From Chryseobacterium echinoideorum (lineage in GTDB: Bacteria; Bacteroidota; Bacteroidia; Flavobacteriales; Weeksellaceae): 64,000 nt of DNA. Below the pieces are notes generated by a model. It was not told where the DNA came from, did no database searches, and worked only from the letters and a program-made list of their open reading frames with translations. Below, piece by piece: positions 33,355-43,039 of the stretch. Made by a program: the position numbers and the translations under genes. How positions within the stretch are numbered: position 1 is the stretch's first letter; the number at the start of each line of letters is the position of its first letter. The DNA is taken from positions 42,848 to 106,847 of the forward strand of contig NZ_VKNW01000012.1 of the NCBI RefSeq assembly GCF_007474535.1, given 5' to 3'.

Positions 33355-34884
33355 TTAATTACAGTTAGCGGTTTTCAAATTATTATTTTCATCTAAATAA
33401 AGCTTTTTCCAGTTCTTAAAGTTAGAATCACTTTCATACAATTCCATTCCTGTTATTCCAGAATCTTTTATCATGTTTAATAAACCTGTAGTTTGTTGCC
33501 TTTTCGTCATACTCCATTTTATATCAAGTTCGTAAGTCTTTTCAATTTTTTGTAAGTTATTCTTAATATAATCTGAAAAATCAATGATAGCTTGTTTGTT
33601 TGTAAGTTTAATGGCAAAAGTACCACGATTGGTAGTAACATACATCCCCAACGTGTGTACAGGGGCTGTAGAGTTTTCTACCAATTGAGCCAAAGCGATA
33701 AAATCACTTGAAGAGAATACAGTATAGGTTTTAATAACATTCAGGTTATTCAAATGACAGTGCATAAACCCTGTAATATCAGGTTCTTTATTCCAATCTA
33801 CTTCCAACTCTACAAAAGAGCCTCCGTTACTGTCTACAGCTCCATATTTTTTGTTTCCATACTTAGGAGAAGTATTATACATTGTTATTCCTGCTTCTGC
33901 AATCCCATTAGCATCACCGCTGAGCTCCTGCATTTTTTCTGTGAAAGCATTATCAATACTTTTATTAATCAGATCCTTGCAGGGTGTACTTTTAGGAGGA
34001 TAATTCGGTAAGCTCGGCAAACCAATGGTACACCCGTTCTCATCGGTAAAACCAGGTTGTGGGTCGGTCGGGATGATTGTTCCTGTACATGGCGGGTTGT
34101 TGTTTGCAGGAGGAGTGTAGATTCCGCCGGGACCGCCGCCACTTCCCCCGCCTGTATCAATCGGGGTAATTACATCATCCTTCTGGTCTATACAGGTGGT
34201 GGTTACAATGGTGTAGAGAATGGGAGGCGTTCCCTGTTCCAGTCCCTGATAAATAGGGCAGCTCTCGTAATTGGAGCCGTCATGATGCTGAGTACCACTA
34301 CAAGATGCCCAATAGCTGTATGATGAGGTAGAGCATACCATTCTCGCCAGCTGGCTGCCGCCATTGAAAGTGCCGTTTGCCAGCTCAGTAACCTGTGTTT
34401 TACCTTTGGTATCCACAGACAAACCTGCCTGAAGCTTTGCTTTTTCTGCTGCGGTAAGGTTGTAGGCAATGAGAAGCTCTTTGTATGTACCATCCGGAAG
34501 CGGAGTCAGCAGAAGGTTTTCCAAAGGAGCATCTGCGGGAGCATTATCCCGGACAATATGAAAGGTATAGGTGTGATAGTTGGGTCCGTTCTCAATATAG
34601 ATCACGTCATCGGTATCTATGGAAACTCCATTTCCGTAATCAATTACCCGTCCGTTTGCATTGACTTTCGAGAAAGCAGCAATTCCTTTCTTTGCTTTTT
34701 GAAGCTCGGGTAAAAGCTTTGTTCTGTGTTTCGCTTCGTTGAGGGAAATTCTTTGGGAAGTCAGCCGCAAGCCGGTGTTGCCGTGCGCTTCTTCTTCGTT
34801 GTGAAATTCTTCGGTGCGGCAGGAGAATGCCGAGACACCGACCAGGAACATCAGGCAGAGCCTGAGAAATAAATGTTTTTTCAT
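33355..34884 (-). CDS. Secreted lipoprotein with C-terminal JAB/JAMM-like domain (locus A)
   Basis: About 509 residues. Numbering from the upstream ATG at 34890, the signal peptide ends at the lipobox-like AFSC (Cys24). Residues 40-240 form an exported N-terminal region with Cys-rich SCSGTQHHDG. Residues 245-285 are a Gly/Pro-rich linker. The C-terminal domain (~300-511) has E332 (AEAG), H377-C-H379 and D396 (SSSD). This matches the E ... HxH ... SxxD ligand order of JAB/JAMM metalloproteases, though the loop before SxxD is longer than usual. A -7-like TATCTTTA lies upstream. Start at 34884 (MKKHLF) chosen over 34890. Substrate unknown. Confidence 0.7.
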   Translation of the reverse strand: MKKHLFLRLCLMFLVGVSAFSCRTEEFHNEEEAHGNTGLRLTSQRISLNEAKHRTKLLPELQKAKKGIAAFSKVNANGRVIDYGNGVSIDTDDVIYIENGPNYHTYTFHIVRDNAPADAPLENLLLTPLPDGTYKELLIAYNLTAAEKAKLQAGLSVDTKGKTQVTELANGTFNGGSQLARMVCSTSSYSYWASCSGTQHHDGSNYESCPIYQGLEQGTPPILYTIVTTTCIDQKDDVITPIDTGGGSGGGPGGIYTPPANNNPPCTGTIIPTDPQPGFTDENGCTIGLPSLPNYPPKSTPCKDLINKSIDNAFTEKMQELSGDANGIAEAGITMYNTSPKYGNKKYGAVDSNGGSFVELEVDWNKEPDITGFMHCHLNNLNVIKTYTVFSSSDFIALAQLVENSTAPVHTLGMYVTTNRGTFAIKLTNKQAIIDFSDYIKNNLQKIEKTYELDIKWSMTKRQQTTGLLNMIKDSGITGMELYESDSNFKNWKKLYLDENNNLKTANCN

Positions 34885-34998
34885 AAGCATTTATGTTTTA
34901 ATGGTTTAAAGATATAAATTTTTCTGAAACAAAAATGAAAAAAAACATCTGAAAAACAATGCCCTGTTTTTGATGCATCATTATTTTAATAAAAAAAT

Positions 34999-35006
34999 TA
35001 TATTTG
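34999..35006 (+). promoter_or_regulatory. -7 box of the XRE regulator gene
   Basis: TATATTTG, 19 nt upstream of the ATG at 35026. Confidence 0.6.
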
Positions 35007-35025
35007 CCTTAGCTAAACAGAGATC

Positions 35026-35415
35026 ATGAATACAACCATTGGAAAAAGAATACGAACCTTCAGAGAAAACAAAGGTTTCTCGCAGGAAGAACTGGCAGAA
35101 AAACTGCACATTTCACGGTCTACGTATCAAAGGATAGAAAACGGTGAAACCAACTCCTGGATCAACCATATCGAAAATATCTGCCATTCTTTAGAGGTAA
35201 ATCTGGACGATATTTTGAAGCCGGAGGAAGGATATACCCAGATAAATAAAGAATATTCAACCAATGAAAATTCCAGCAACAATATGATTCAAAATCAAAC
35301 AAATAATTACAATATTTCAGAAAAAATGCTGGAAAATCTTTATGACACCATTGCTTCTCTTAAAGAAGAGAACAGATTGTTAAAAGAAGAAATCAATCTT
35401 TTAAAATCAAAATAA
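35026..35415 (+). CDS. XRE-family HTH regulator with C-terminal coiled coil
   Basis: A 129-residue protein. Residues 5-65 are a Cro/CI-type helix-turn-helix (IGKRIRTFRENKGFSQEELA, ISRSTYQRIENG). A polar Asn-rich linker follows and a predicted coiled coil (IASLKEENRLLKEEINLL) ends the protein, suitable for oligomerisation. It is divergent from the JAB-like lipoprotein gene, so regulation of that locus is a reasonable inference. Confidence 0.88.
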   Translation: MNTTIGKRIRTFRENKGFSQEELAEKLHISRSTYQRIENGETNSWINHIENICHSLEVNLDDILKPEEGYTQINKEYSTNENSSNNMIQNQTNNYNISEKMLENLYDTIASLKEENRLLKEEINLLKSK

Positions 35416-35488
35416 AACCAACGGATAACATCAGTTTTCTGAGGTTTAAAAAGGATTTTAGAAGAATAAAAAAGTCATTAGTCTTTCT

Positions 35489-35534
35489 TTTTAAAATGAG
35501 ACGTGTCAACCGATAAAATGACACGTCTTATTTT
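35489..35534 (+). terminator. Hairpin after XRE gene
   Basis: AGACGTGTCA and TGACACGTCT form a perfect 10-bp stem, extendable with one mismatch to about 16 bp by flanking AAAAT/ATTTT. T-rich sequence follows. It lies about 80 nt beyond the XRE stop. Confidence 0.7.
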
Positions 35535-35624
35535 ACTAAATAATGCGCATGAATTGTTCAGTTTATCCGCGTCAATTTAGAGATTAGTACGCATGAGTTT
35601 TTTACAGCTGCTAAGCCGCTTTCT

Positions 35625-35708
35625 AAAACGTCCGTATCTTTTCTTTAAAACGTCCGTAGGTTTTAATGAAAACGTCCGCATCTTTTCAGTAAAAGATGCG
35701 GACGTTTT
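35625..35708. repeat. Four-unit 22-bp-period repeat ending in an 18-bp perfect hairpin
   Basis: Three direct 18-bp units lie at 35625, 35647 and 35669: AAAACGTCCGTATCTTTT, AAAACGTCCGTAGGTTTT, AAAACGTCCGCATCTTTT. A fourth unit at 35691-35708 is the exact reverse complement of the third. Spacers are all 4 nt, so the period is exactly 22. Units 3 and 4 make a perfect 18-bp stem with a CAGT loop, which acts as a likely terminator for hemL (stop at 35730, minus strand). Confidence 0.9.
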
Positions 35709-35729
35709 TTATTGTGGTTAGAAACAGCT

Positions 35730-37013
35730 CTATAAGCTTTCAAATTTCCTTACCGCTTCCAGCGTCATCTCAATTTCGTTTTCTTTGATGGCATCACTGA
35801 TAAAATAGGTTTCATAGCCACTTGGCGGAAGATAAATTCCGTTGGTGAGCATATGATGGAAGAAACGGTTGAATGTTTCGTGGTTGGCTTGCTGCGCTTC
35901 ATCAAAATTAGAAACGCTTTCGCTGTCGAAAAAAACAGACATCATCGAACCTTGTCTGTTGATGGTATGTGCCATCCCTTTTTCCGATAAAATTTTTCCG
36001 ATTTCGGTATCTAAAATTTCGGTAGTTTTTTCCAGTCTGCTGAAAAATCCTGCGTCGTTTTTAATGATCTGCAAAGTTTTTAAACCGGCTCTCATCGCCA
36101 GAGGATTTCCGCTTAATGTTCCTGCCTGATAAACCGCACCTTTCGGAGCCAGATGATCCATGATTTCGTTTCTAGCTGCAAAAGCTCCTACCGGAAGTCC
36201 GCCTCCGATTACTTTTCCGTACGTTACCAAATCTGCTTTTACGCCATACAATTCCTGCGCTCCGCCAAAAGCCAGTCTGAAACCCGTCATTACTTCGTCA
36301 AAAATTAGCAAAGCTCCGTTTTCATCACAGATTTTTCTCAATTCCTGAAGAAAATTATTTTCAGGAAGTACACATCCCATATTTCCGGCAACAGGCTCAA
36401 TGATCACCGCAGCAATTTCCTCCTGATTATTAGCGAAAAGATCTTTTACCTGTTCTACATCATTGTATCTTGCCAGCAAGGTATCTTTTGCCGTTCCCGC
36501 AGTTACGCCCGGAGAATTCGGATTTCCGAAAGTCGCCGCACCACTTCCCGCTTTTATTAAAAATGAATCTGAATGCCCGTGATAACAGCCTTCAAACTTT
36601 ATAATCTTATCTCTTCCTGTAAAACCTCTTGCCAGTCTGATCGCACTCATACAGGCTTCGGTTCCTGAAGAAACCATTCTGATCTGGTCTATATTCGGAA
36701 CATTTGTGGTGATGAATTTTGCAATTTCGGTTTCCAGTTCTGTCGGAGCACCAAAAGAAAAACCTTTCTCCGCCTGAGTTTTAAGCTCTTCCAAAACTTC
36801 GGGATGAGTATGCCCTAAAATTGCCGGACCCCAGGAATTGATGTAATCAATATATGTATTATCATCAGCATCAGTAAGATATGCCCCTTTTGCAGATTTC
36901 ATAAAAACAGGCACTCCGCCTACGGATTTGAATGCACGGACAGGAGAATTGACACCTCCCGGAATGTATTGGTTAGCTTCATTAAATAAAGCTGAACTTC
37001 TTTGATATTTCAT
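35730..37013 (-). CDS. hemL: Glutamate-1-semialdehyde 2,1-aminomutase
   Basis: A 427-residue PLP enzyme of the C5 haem pathway that makes 5-aminolevulinate. Seen: [19 protein letters not shown], the active-site region [16 protein letters not shown], the PLP lysine in [18 protein letters not shown] and [14 protein letters not shown]. Standard length. Confidence 0.97.
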   Translation of the reverse strand: MKYQRSSALFNEANQYIPGGVNSPVRAFKSVGGVPVFMKSAKGAYLTDADDNTYIDYINSWGPAILGHTHPEVLEELKTQAEKGFSFGAPTELETEIAKFITTNVPNIDQIRMVSSGTEACMSAIRLARGFTGRDKIIKFEGCYHGHSDSFLIKAGSGAATFGNPNSPGVTAGTAKDTLLARYNDVEQVKDLFANNQEEIAAVIIEPVAGNMGCVLPENNFLQELRKICDENGALLIFDEVMTGFRLAFGGAQELYGVKADLVTYGKVIGGGLPVGAFAARNEIMDHLAPKGAVYQAGTLSGNPLAMRAGLKTLQIIKNDAGFFSRLEKTTEILDTEIGKILSEKGMAHTINRQGSMMSVFFDSESVSNFDEAQQANHETFNRFFHHMLTNGIYLPPSGYETYFISDAIKENEIEMTLEAVRKFESL

Positions 37014-37107
37014 TTTATTATTTGAATAGTGGTCAGCAAATTAGTTGATCAATAAAAATTCTTGTCAGTCAAACCAACGGCGATCAACTAAGATCCGGCA
37101 AACCGTT

Positions 37108-38172
37108 TTAGTTTTTAGGCTTTTTGTCGATTAAATAAATCAGCTGTCCGGCAGAAGGTTTCTGCCCTTCATTCATTCTGTTTTTTGCGTAGAGTTTATT
37201 TAATTTAATTCCGAATTTTTGGGCAATGTCATACATATCTTCTCCGTATGCAGCTTTGTAAGTTGGGGTATTTCCGTCAGAATTTTTAGATTCCAGAAAA
37301 ACAATGGCATTTTTTTTCAGAACATCAGATTCCAGCTCGTTCCATTTCAGAATTTTACTTTCGCTGATTTTAAATTTATCTGCAATATATTTCACATTCG
37401 TATCTTCAGGAATAACCACATATTTTAACCCATCATTTGGATGGCTTTTGATCAAAAGAGTATTTAAAGTTTCTTCCTTTTTGATTCTTTGTACCCTCTT
37501 CTTTTGTTCTGCGTAAGACGTGGCTTTATAAGGAACCGTTACGGTAACAGGCTGAGAAGCTTTTTTTGTTTCTTTCACCTGTTTCGCAGGCTCTAAACTT
37601 GCCATGAAAACTCTGTCGTCTTTCAGATCAGGATATTTTTTAAGAAGTGCATAAGTAACTTCTTTTGAATTGACCTCATCAAATTCGTACAGTTTATATT
37701 TTTCAATTTTTCCGATGAGAATGGATGCGTAACGTGGATTGGTAGCATATCCTGCCTTTTTCAGACCGTGAGCCCAGGCTTTATAATCCTTCATATCAAG
37801 GTCAAAAAGTTTGGTATAATACTTTCTGGTCGCCAAAAATACGGAGTGATCTTCATAAGATTGTTTCGGATCATCATAAACACGAAAACATTCATTGGGA
37901 GCATCATCAGTGTGCTTCATTGTTTTCCCGGTCCAGTCTTCTTTACATTTTATTCCGAAATGATTTTTACCTTCCTGAGCGAGACGGCTTTGTCCGCCTC
38001 CTGTTTCCAAAAGTCCCTGTGCAAGCGTAATTGAAGCCGGAATTTTATATTTTTCCATTTCCTCTACCGCATATTGCGCAAACTTTTGAATGTACTGATC
38101 TTCTGTCGCCCAGGTCTGAGCTGAAAATTTTGATAAAACTAAAAGGCTAATGAGTAAAAAAAGTCTTTTCAT
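37108..38172 (-). CDS. Secreted glucosaminidase with LysM domains
   Basis: A 354-residue exported peptidoglycan hydrolase. Signal peptide MKRLFLLISLLVLSKFSAQ. Residues ~22-170 are a GH73-type N-acetylglucosaminidase domain (IPASITLAQGLLETGGGQSR, NHFGIKC, YEDHSVFL, GYATNPRYA). Two LysM-like motifs follow: IPEDTNVKYIADKFKISESK near 255-300 and YGEDMYDIAQKFGIKLNKLY near 310-350. Acts in the periplasm on cell-wall glycan. Confidence 0.93.
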   Translation of the reverse strand: MKRLFLLISLLVLSKFSAQTWATEDQYIQKFAQYAVEEMEKYKIPASITLAQGLLETGGGQSRLAQEGKNHFGIKCKEDWTGKTMKHTDDAPNECFRVYDDPKQSYEDHSVFLATRKYYTKLFDLDMKDYKAWAHGLKKAGYATNPRYASILIGKIEKYKLYEFDEVNSKEVTYALLKKYPDLKDDRVFMASLEPAKQVKETKKASQPVTVTVPYKATSYAEQKKRVQRIKKEETLNTLLIKSHPNDGLKYVVIPEDTNVKYIADKFKISESKILKWNELESDVLKKNAIVFLESKNSDGNTPTYKAAYGEDMYDIAQKFGIKLNKLYAKNRMNEGQKPSAGQLIYLIDKKPKN

Positions 38173-38237
38173 CTTATTTTATTTTAATGTTTAAAATGAA
38201 AAATGGAATGCCTGACGCTTCCTGTTTTCTATTTAGA

Positions 38238-39140
38238 TTATATAATTAAAATTCTGTTCTGCTTTTCCAAAAGTAAATTGGCTCCTTCAATTCCCTGCAA
38301 ACCTCCTGTATGAAAACACAGAACCCTGCTTCCTTCAGGGAAATATCCTTCATCAATCATCTCAAAAATTTTTTGCATCATTTTTCCTGTATAAACCGGA
38401 TCTAAGGAAATATTGTGTTTTAGTTTAAAATCATTAATAAAACGAATGTTATCATCATTTATTTTACCATAACCGCCTAAAGAAGCATCTGTTAATACGT
38501 AATTTTCCTTTCGGGTAAGTCCGGAAATTTTTTCCTCTAAAGAATTATCCTGTACCACCTTAAGACCTATTACTTTTTGGCTGTCTTCACAAAATTCTGT
38601 GATTCCTGCAACAGTTCCTCCGGTTCCAACTGCTGTGCAAAGATAGTCAAAAACTTTTGTTTGCTCATTCAGCATCATTTTAATGCCTTTTACAGCGTTT
38701 TGATTGGTTCCTCCTTCGGGAATAATTAAAGCATTCGGAAATTCCTGCTGCAAAAATTCGCTAAGTTTTTCTTTATAACGGTATTCTTCACGGGTTACGA
38801 ATCTGAGGTTCATCCCATTTCTCTTGGCAATCAGCAAAGTAGGATTTTCCCGCCATTTTTGTTCAAGCTCCTCTCCTCTTATTATTCCTAAAGTTTTAAT
38901 AACTGAAATATTTCCAAAGGCTGCAACTGCCGAGATGTGATTTGAAAAAGCTCCGCCAAATGTGATGATTAAAGGATTCTCCGGTTTATTTTCTAAATAC
39001 TGACTGATGTTGTAAAAAAGTTTCCAGTATTTGTTTCCCGAAATCTGAGGATGAATAAGATCTTCTCTTTTCATAAAGAGTTGGATGTTTTTCTCCACCG
39101 GAATTTCAATAATCGGAATATCAATCTCTGGAATTTTCAT
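38238..39140 (-). CDS. D-cysteine desulfhydrase / ACC-deaminase-family PLP enzyme
   Basis: A 300-residue tryptophan-synthase-beta-fold PLP enzyme. The PLP lysine is in ISGNKYWKL near residue 40; TFGGAFSNHISAVAAFG and GTGGTVAGI bind PLP and its phosphate. The family covers ACC deaminase and D-cysteine desulfhydrase. Length slightly below ACC deaminase; D-cysteine desulfhydrase-like activity is more likely. Confidence 0.88.
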   Translation of the reverse strand: MKIPEIDIPIIEIPVEKNIQLFMKREDLIHPQISGNKYWKLFYNISQYLENKPENPLIITFGGAFSNHISAVAAFGNISVIKTLGIIRGEELEQKWRENPTLLIAKRNGMNLRFVTREEYRYKEKLSEFLQQEFPNALIIPEGGTNQNAVKGIKMMLNEQTKVFDYLCTAVGTGGTVAGITEFCEDSQKVIGLKVVQDNSLEEKISGLTRKENYVLTDASLGGYGKINDDNIRFINDFKLKHNISLDPVYTGKMMQKIFEMIDEGYFPEGSRVLCFHTGGLQGIEGANLLLEKQNRILII

Positions 39141-39223
39141 TGAGGCAAATTTCCTGAATTTATTTTAATTAAACATTTCTGATGAAGTTAAAAAAATGTA
39201 AAAACTTCTATAAATGATTAAAA

Positions 39224-39553
39224 TCAGGACAGATATTTACAAAATGACCACAATTTTCTTTTTTTCAGATAATTAAGATCATGTTCCATTGCGTAAGCTT
39301 CTCTCTCAAAGGAAATGGAATGATAAGCAAGATAAGCATTTTTCAATTTGAAAAAATGATAATAATATTCGGCAATATACCATAAATAGAAAAAAATAAT
39401 AAATAATTCCAGCTGTTGTCTGAGATGAATTTTTTCGTGGTTGATCAAAACTTTATTGCACTTATCCTCAGGTTTTTTAATTAAAATAAAAGGAAAAAGC
39501 GTAATGCCGTTTATTTTTGTATTTTTGAGCAGGAATTGGCACACAATTATCAT
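39224..39553 (-). CDS. Small HExxH-containing membrane protein, possible minimal metalloprotease
   Basis: A 109-residue protein with the motif NHEKIHLRQQLELFI near residues 38-52, a membrane-like segment LFIIFFYLWYIAEYYY and SFEREAYAMEHD downstream. HEKIH plus the later glutamate in FEREA gives a gluzincin-like HExxH ... E set. Similar short proteins occur in flavobacteria next to M56-type peptidases. Divergent from the DUF5522 gene; a -7 box (39559-39566) ends 6 nt before the ATG. Confidence 0.7.
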   Translation of the reverse strand: MIIVCQFLLKNTKINGITLFPFILIKKPEDKCNKVLINHEKIHLRQQLELFIIFFYLWYIAEYYYHFFKLKNAYLAYHSISFEREAYAMEHDLNYLKKRKLWSFCKYLS

Positions 39554-39558
39554 GATAA

Positions 39559-39566
39559 CAAATATA
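39559..39566 (-). promoter_or_regulatory. -7 box, probable leaderless promoter
   Basis: TATATTTG on the minus strand, ending 6 nt before the ATG at 39553. Confidence 0.5.
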
Positions 39567-39581
39567 AAAGTTTTGATTTAA

Positions 39582-40294
<713 letters not shown>

Positions 40295-40314
40295 TTAAAT
40301 TATGACTACATTTG

Positions 40315-40345
40315 AAAGCCGTTACAGAAATGTTTCGGCTTTTTA
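40315..40345 (+). terminator. Terminator after DUF4136 gene
   Basis: AAAGCCG and CGGCTTT arms around a 14-nt loop, followed by TTT. Confidence 0.7.
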
Positions 40346-40485
40346 CTTTAAATTAAAACAGGTGATTAGAGAGTTATTCTAAGATAATAAGGGTAATTTA
40401 GCGTTATAATTTGAATTTAATAAGTTGAAAACTATACTAAACATAAAATTGTCAGGGATTTATGCGAAATATTTTCACTGTTAAT

Positions 40486-40517
40486 TTGTGACTATTCAAT
40501 TTTTTTAACTAAATTTG
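40486..40517 (+). promoter_or_regulatory. Promoter of HU gene
   Basis: TTG at 40486-40488 and TAAATTTG at 40510-40517, 21 nt apart. The ATG is 31 nt downstream of the box. Confidence 0.75.
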
Positions 40518-40547
40518 CACACCTAAAATTTAAAATTTACAAAGGAA

Positions 40548-40838
40548 ATGACAAAGGCAGAATTGGTAAACACCATCTCAAATAAATTGGGGACCGAAAA
40601 GAATGAAACACAGAAAGTTGTAGAAGCTTTTATGCAGGAGATCAGAACTTCTATGTATAATGGAGACAATGTTTACTTAAGAGGGTTTGGATCATTCATC
40701 GTGAAAACAAGAGCAGCAAAAACGGGAAGAAACATCTCAAAAAACACTGCAATAGAAATTCCTGCACACAATATTCCTGCTTTCAAACCATCAAAATCTT
40801 TTGTGGAGAAAGTAAAGACCAAAGTTGCAGTAAAATAA
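40548..40838 (+). CDS. HU-family DNA-binding protein
   Basis: A 96-residue nucleoid protein. Seen: MTKAELVNTISNKLG, VEAFMQEI, VYLRGFGSFIVKTRAAKTGR and the C-terminal VPAFKPSK-type IPAFKPSKSFVEKV. It probably shares transcripts with the downstream 29-residue basic protein. Confidence 0.95.
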   Translation: MTKAELVNTISNKLGTEKNETQKVVEAFMQEIRTSMYNGDNVYLRGFGSFIVKTRAAKTGRNISKNTAIEIPAHNIPAFKPSKSFVEKVKTKVAVK

Positions 40839-40878
40839 AAAAATTTAATATTAACGATTTACTAAAAAAATTAACATT

Positions 40879-40968
40879 ATGCCAAGCGGAAAGAAAAGAA
40901 AAAGACACAAGGTTGCAACTCACAAAAGAAAGAAAAGAAGAAGAGCAAACAGACATAAGAAAAAATAA
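40879..40968 (+). CDS. 29-residue Lys/Arg-rich protein, probable ribosome-associated
   Basis: The ORF starts MPSGKKRKRHKVATHKRKK and ends RANRHKKK; about two thirds of residues are Lys, Arg or His. It sits between HU (40 nt upstream) and RNase G. Such very basic peptides in Bacteroidota resemble small ribosomal proteins; I recall a flavobacterial ribosome structure reporting an extra small large-subunit protein (bL38), which may be this family, but cannot verify it here. Too short for many gene callers. Confidence 0.75.
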   Translation: MPSGKKRKRHKVATHKRKKRRRANRHKKK

Positions 40969-40994
40969 TCTCACGCGAGGTTTTTAATATAATA

Positions 40995-41036
40995 ATATAG
41001 TTGGTGCATTTTAATTTTATTATTCACCGACTATAT
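40995..41036 (+). terminator. Hairpin after the basic small protein
   Basis: ATATAGTTGGTG and CACCGACTATAT pair with one G-T pair, followed by TTTATTAT. It separates the HU transcript from the RNase G gene. Confidence 0.65.
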
Positions 41037-41118
41037 TTTATTATGTAAACAAATGGAAATGACGATCTGATAACAGATTTTTATTTCATCATCAATCTTT
41101 TTATCTTTAATTTTAACA

Positions 41119-42678
41119 ATGAAGAAAGAACTAATCGTTTCGTATGAAGATGATCTTACAAAGATTGCTTTGCTGGAAGACGGAAGACTATGTGAACTTC
41201 ATGAGGAAGAAGACAAAAATGATTTTGTTGTAGGAGATTTATTTATCGGGAAAGTAAAAAAACTGGCACCGAATCTTAATGCAGCGTTTGTAAATATCGG
41301 ATATGATAAAGACGCTTTTCTGCATTATCAGGATTTGGGACCGCAATATCTTACCTACCGGAAATTCCTGAAGGATTCTGTTTCAAAAAAACAAACCAAC
41401 TCCAGCCTGAAAAACTTTGAAATTCAGCCTGAGATTGATAAAAACGGAACCGTAGACAAAATCATAGCTAAAGATGATATAGTTTTATTACAAATTACCA
41501 AAGAGCCTATTTCAACCAAAGGACCGAGAATTTCTACACAAATATCCTTAACAGGACGTTTTTTGGTTTTGATACCTTTCGACAATAAAGTATCTATCTC
41601 AAAAAAAATAGGCAGTTCTGAAGAAAAAGTAAGACTACGTACTCTGATTAACAGTATAAAGCCTGAAGGTTTCGGCGTTATTATCAGGACAGTGGCAGAA
41701 GGTAAAAAAGTAGCAGATCTCCATAATGACATGAATCAGCTGATTCAGAAATGGGAAAATACTTTTAAAAATATTCAGAAAAATAAAGTTCCGTCAAAAG
41801 TTTTGAGCGAAGATGATAAAGCTTCTTCGATTCTCAGAGACAACTTTAATCAGGATTTTGTAAATATCATTTGCGATGACGAGCAAATGGTAATCGAAAT
41901 GAAAAACTATCTTGAAGTCATTGCTCCTGAACGTAAAAATATTGTTCAGTTTTATGACTCACACATTCCTCTATTAGAATATTACAATGTTGAAAAACAA
42001 CTAAAACAAAGTTTCGGAAAACATGTTAATATTCCCAGTTCCAAAGGCGCTTATCTTGTCATAGAACACACAGAAGCGCTTCACGTCATCGACGTGAACT
42101 CCGGAAACAATATCACAGCCGGAAACACTGCCAATAAAGAACATGCACTGAACGTGAATAAAATGGCAGCCACAGAAATAGCAAGACAACTTCGTCTTCG
42201 TGATATGGGCGGCATTATCGTTGTAGATTTTATCGATATGACCAACCCTGATCACAGAAAAGATCTTTATGAGCATTTCAAAACAGAAATGAGCAGGGAC
42301 AAAGCACGTCACAAAATTTTACCGCCAAGTAAGTTTGGGCTGATACAAATTACACGACAAAGAAACCGTCCCGAAAAACAAATTGATACCAAAGAAGAAA
42401 ATCCTAATAAAGACGGAGAAATTGTAGCTCCGATCGTTATTGTGGAAAAAATGGGTGAAACCATCAGAAACATCATGCAAAAAGAAAAAGGTAAACTTTT
42501 CTTACATGTACATCCCTTTGTAGAAGCTTATCTGACTAAAGGTATGAAGAGCATACAGATGAAATGGTTTTTAAAATACAAAAAATGGGTAACCATTATC
42601 CCAAGAGATTCTTTCAGATATCTGGAATACAAAATTTATAATTCTAAAAAAGAAGAACTGAGCGGTTATTCCAATTAA
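41119..42678 (+). CDS. rng: Ribonuclease E/G family protein
   Basis: A 519-residue RNase G-type endoribonuclease for RNA maturation and decay. Residues ~38-130 hold the S1 domain, interrupted by an insertion (KKQTNSSLKNFEIQPEID). The catalytic metal site is in VIDVNSGN and VVDFIDM. The Zn-link cysteines (CPxCxG) of E. coli RNase E/G are absent and replaced by an acidic segment (TKEENPNKDGE), as I recall for Bacteroidota members. No C-terminal degradosome scaffold. Confidence 0.93.
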   Translation: MKKELIVSYEDDLTKIALLEDGRLCELHEEEDKNDFVVGDLFIGKVKKLAPNLNAAFVNIGYDKDAFLHYQDLGPQYLTYRKFLKDSVSKKQTNSSLKNFEIQPEIDKNGTVDKIIAKDDIVLLQITKEPISTKGPRISTQISLTGRFLVLIPFDNKVSISKKIGSSEEKVRLRTLINSIKPEGFGVIIRTVAEGKKVADLHNDMNQLIQKWENTFKNIQKNKVPSKVLSEDDKASSILRDNFNQDFVNIICDDEQMVIEMKNYLEVIAPERKNIVQFYDSHIPLLEYYNVEKQLKQSFGKHVNIPSSKGAYLVIEHTEALHVIDVNSGNNITAGNTANKEHALNVNKMAATEIARQLRLRDMGGIIVVDFIDMTNPDHRKDLYEHFKTEMSRDKARHKILPPSKFGLIQITRQRNRPEKQIDTKEENPNKDGEIVAPIVIVEKMGETIRNIMQKEKGKLFLHVHPFVEAYLTKGMKSIQMKWFLKYKKWVTIIPRDSFRYLEYKIYNSKKEELSGYSN

Positions 42679-42688
42679 CAGCCCATCT

Positions 42689-42716
42689 AAGCCTCCAATT
42701 TCGGAGGCTTTTTTTA
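42689..42716 (+). terminator. Terminator after rng
   Basis: AAGCCTCC / GGAGGCTT, perfect 8-bp stem, six-base loop and a T-run. Confidence 0.9.
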
Positions 42717-43039
42717 TTCTAGTTTATTGAATTTACCCCATATTTTTTTGTTTTTAATTTATTTTTATACATTCTTTCACTTTTTTTGATTCTTATTCAA
42801 TTCCCTACTTGTATATATTATTCACTCGCAAAAAATTTTAAAGGCAATGTCAGACCGCAAAAACACAAAATAATTAAATAAATAAAATTAAAAATATATC
42901 ACTAAAATTAGATATAACAGCAATAATTTGCGAATTTGATAAAATAAATACCTTATAATAATTAAATAATTCAAATACATCAAAAAATAGCGCAAATAAT
43001 TAAATAATATTCATATATTTAAACACTGAAAACTATTCC
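42717..43039. other. AT-rich intergenic region without recognised content
   Basis: 323 nt, very AT-rich, with several AATTAAATAA-like stretches. No good TAnnTTTG box, ORF or stable hairpin was seen. It presumably holds the leader of the response-regulator-like gene. Confidence 0.6.

Noticed and set aside
34057..34323. Plus-strand 88-codon frame opposite the lipoprotein linker
   Set aside because: It is a shadow of the Gly/Pro-rich coding region; composition follows the opposite strand codons.
35625..35708. Short regularly spaced repeats as a minimal CRISPR
   Set aside because: Spacers are only 4 nt, units are 18 nt, one is inverted, and no cas genes are near.
40549..40968. Ribosomal-protein operon around the HU gene
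   Set aside because: Only the 29-residue basic ORF suggests it; no other ribosomal protein genes are near.
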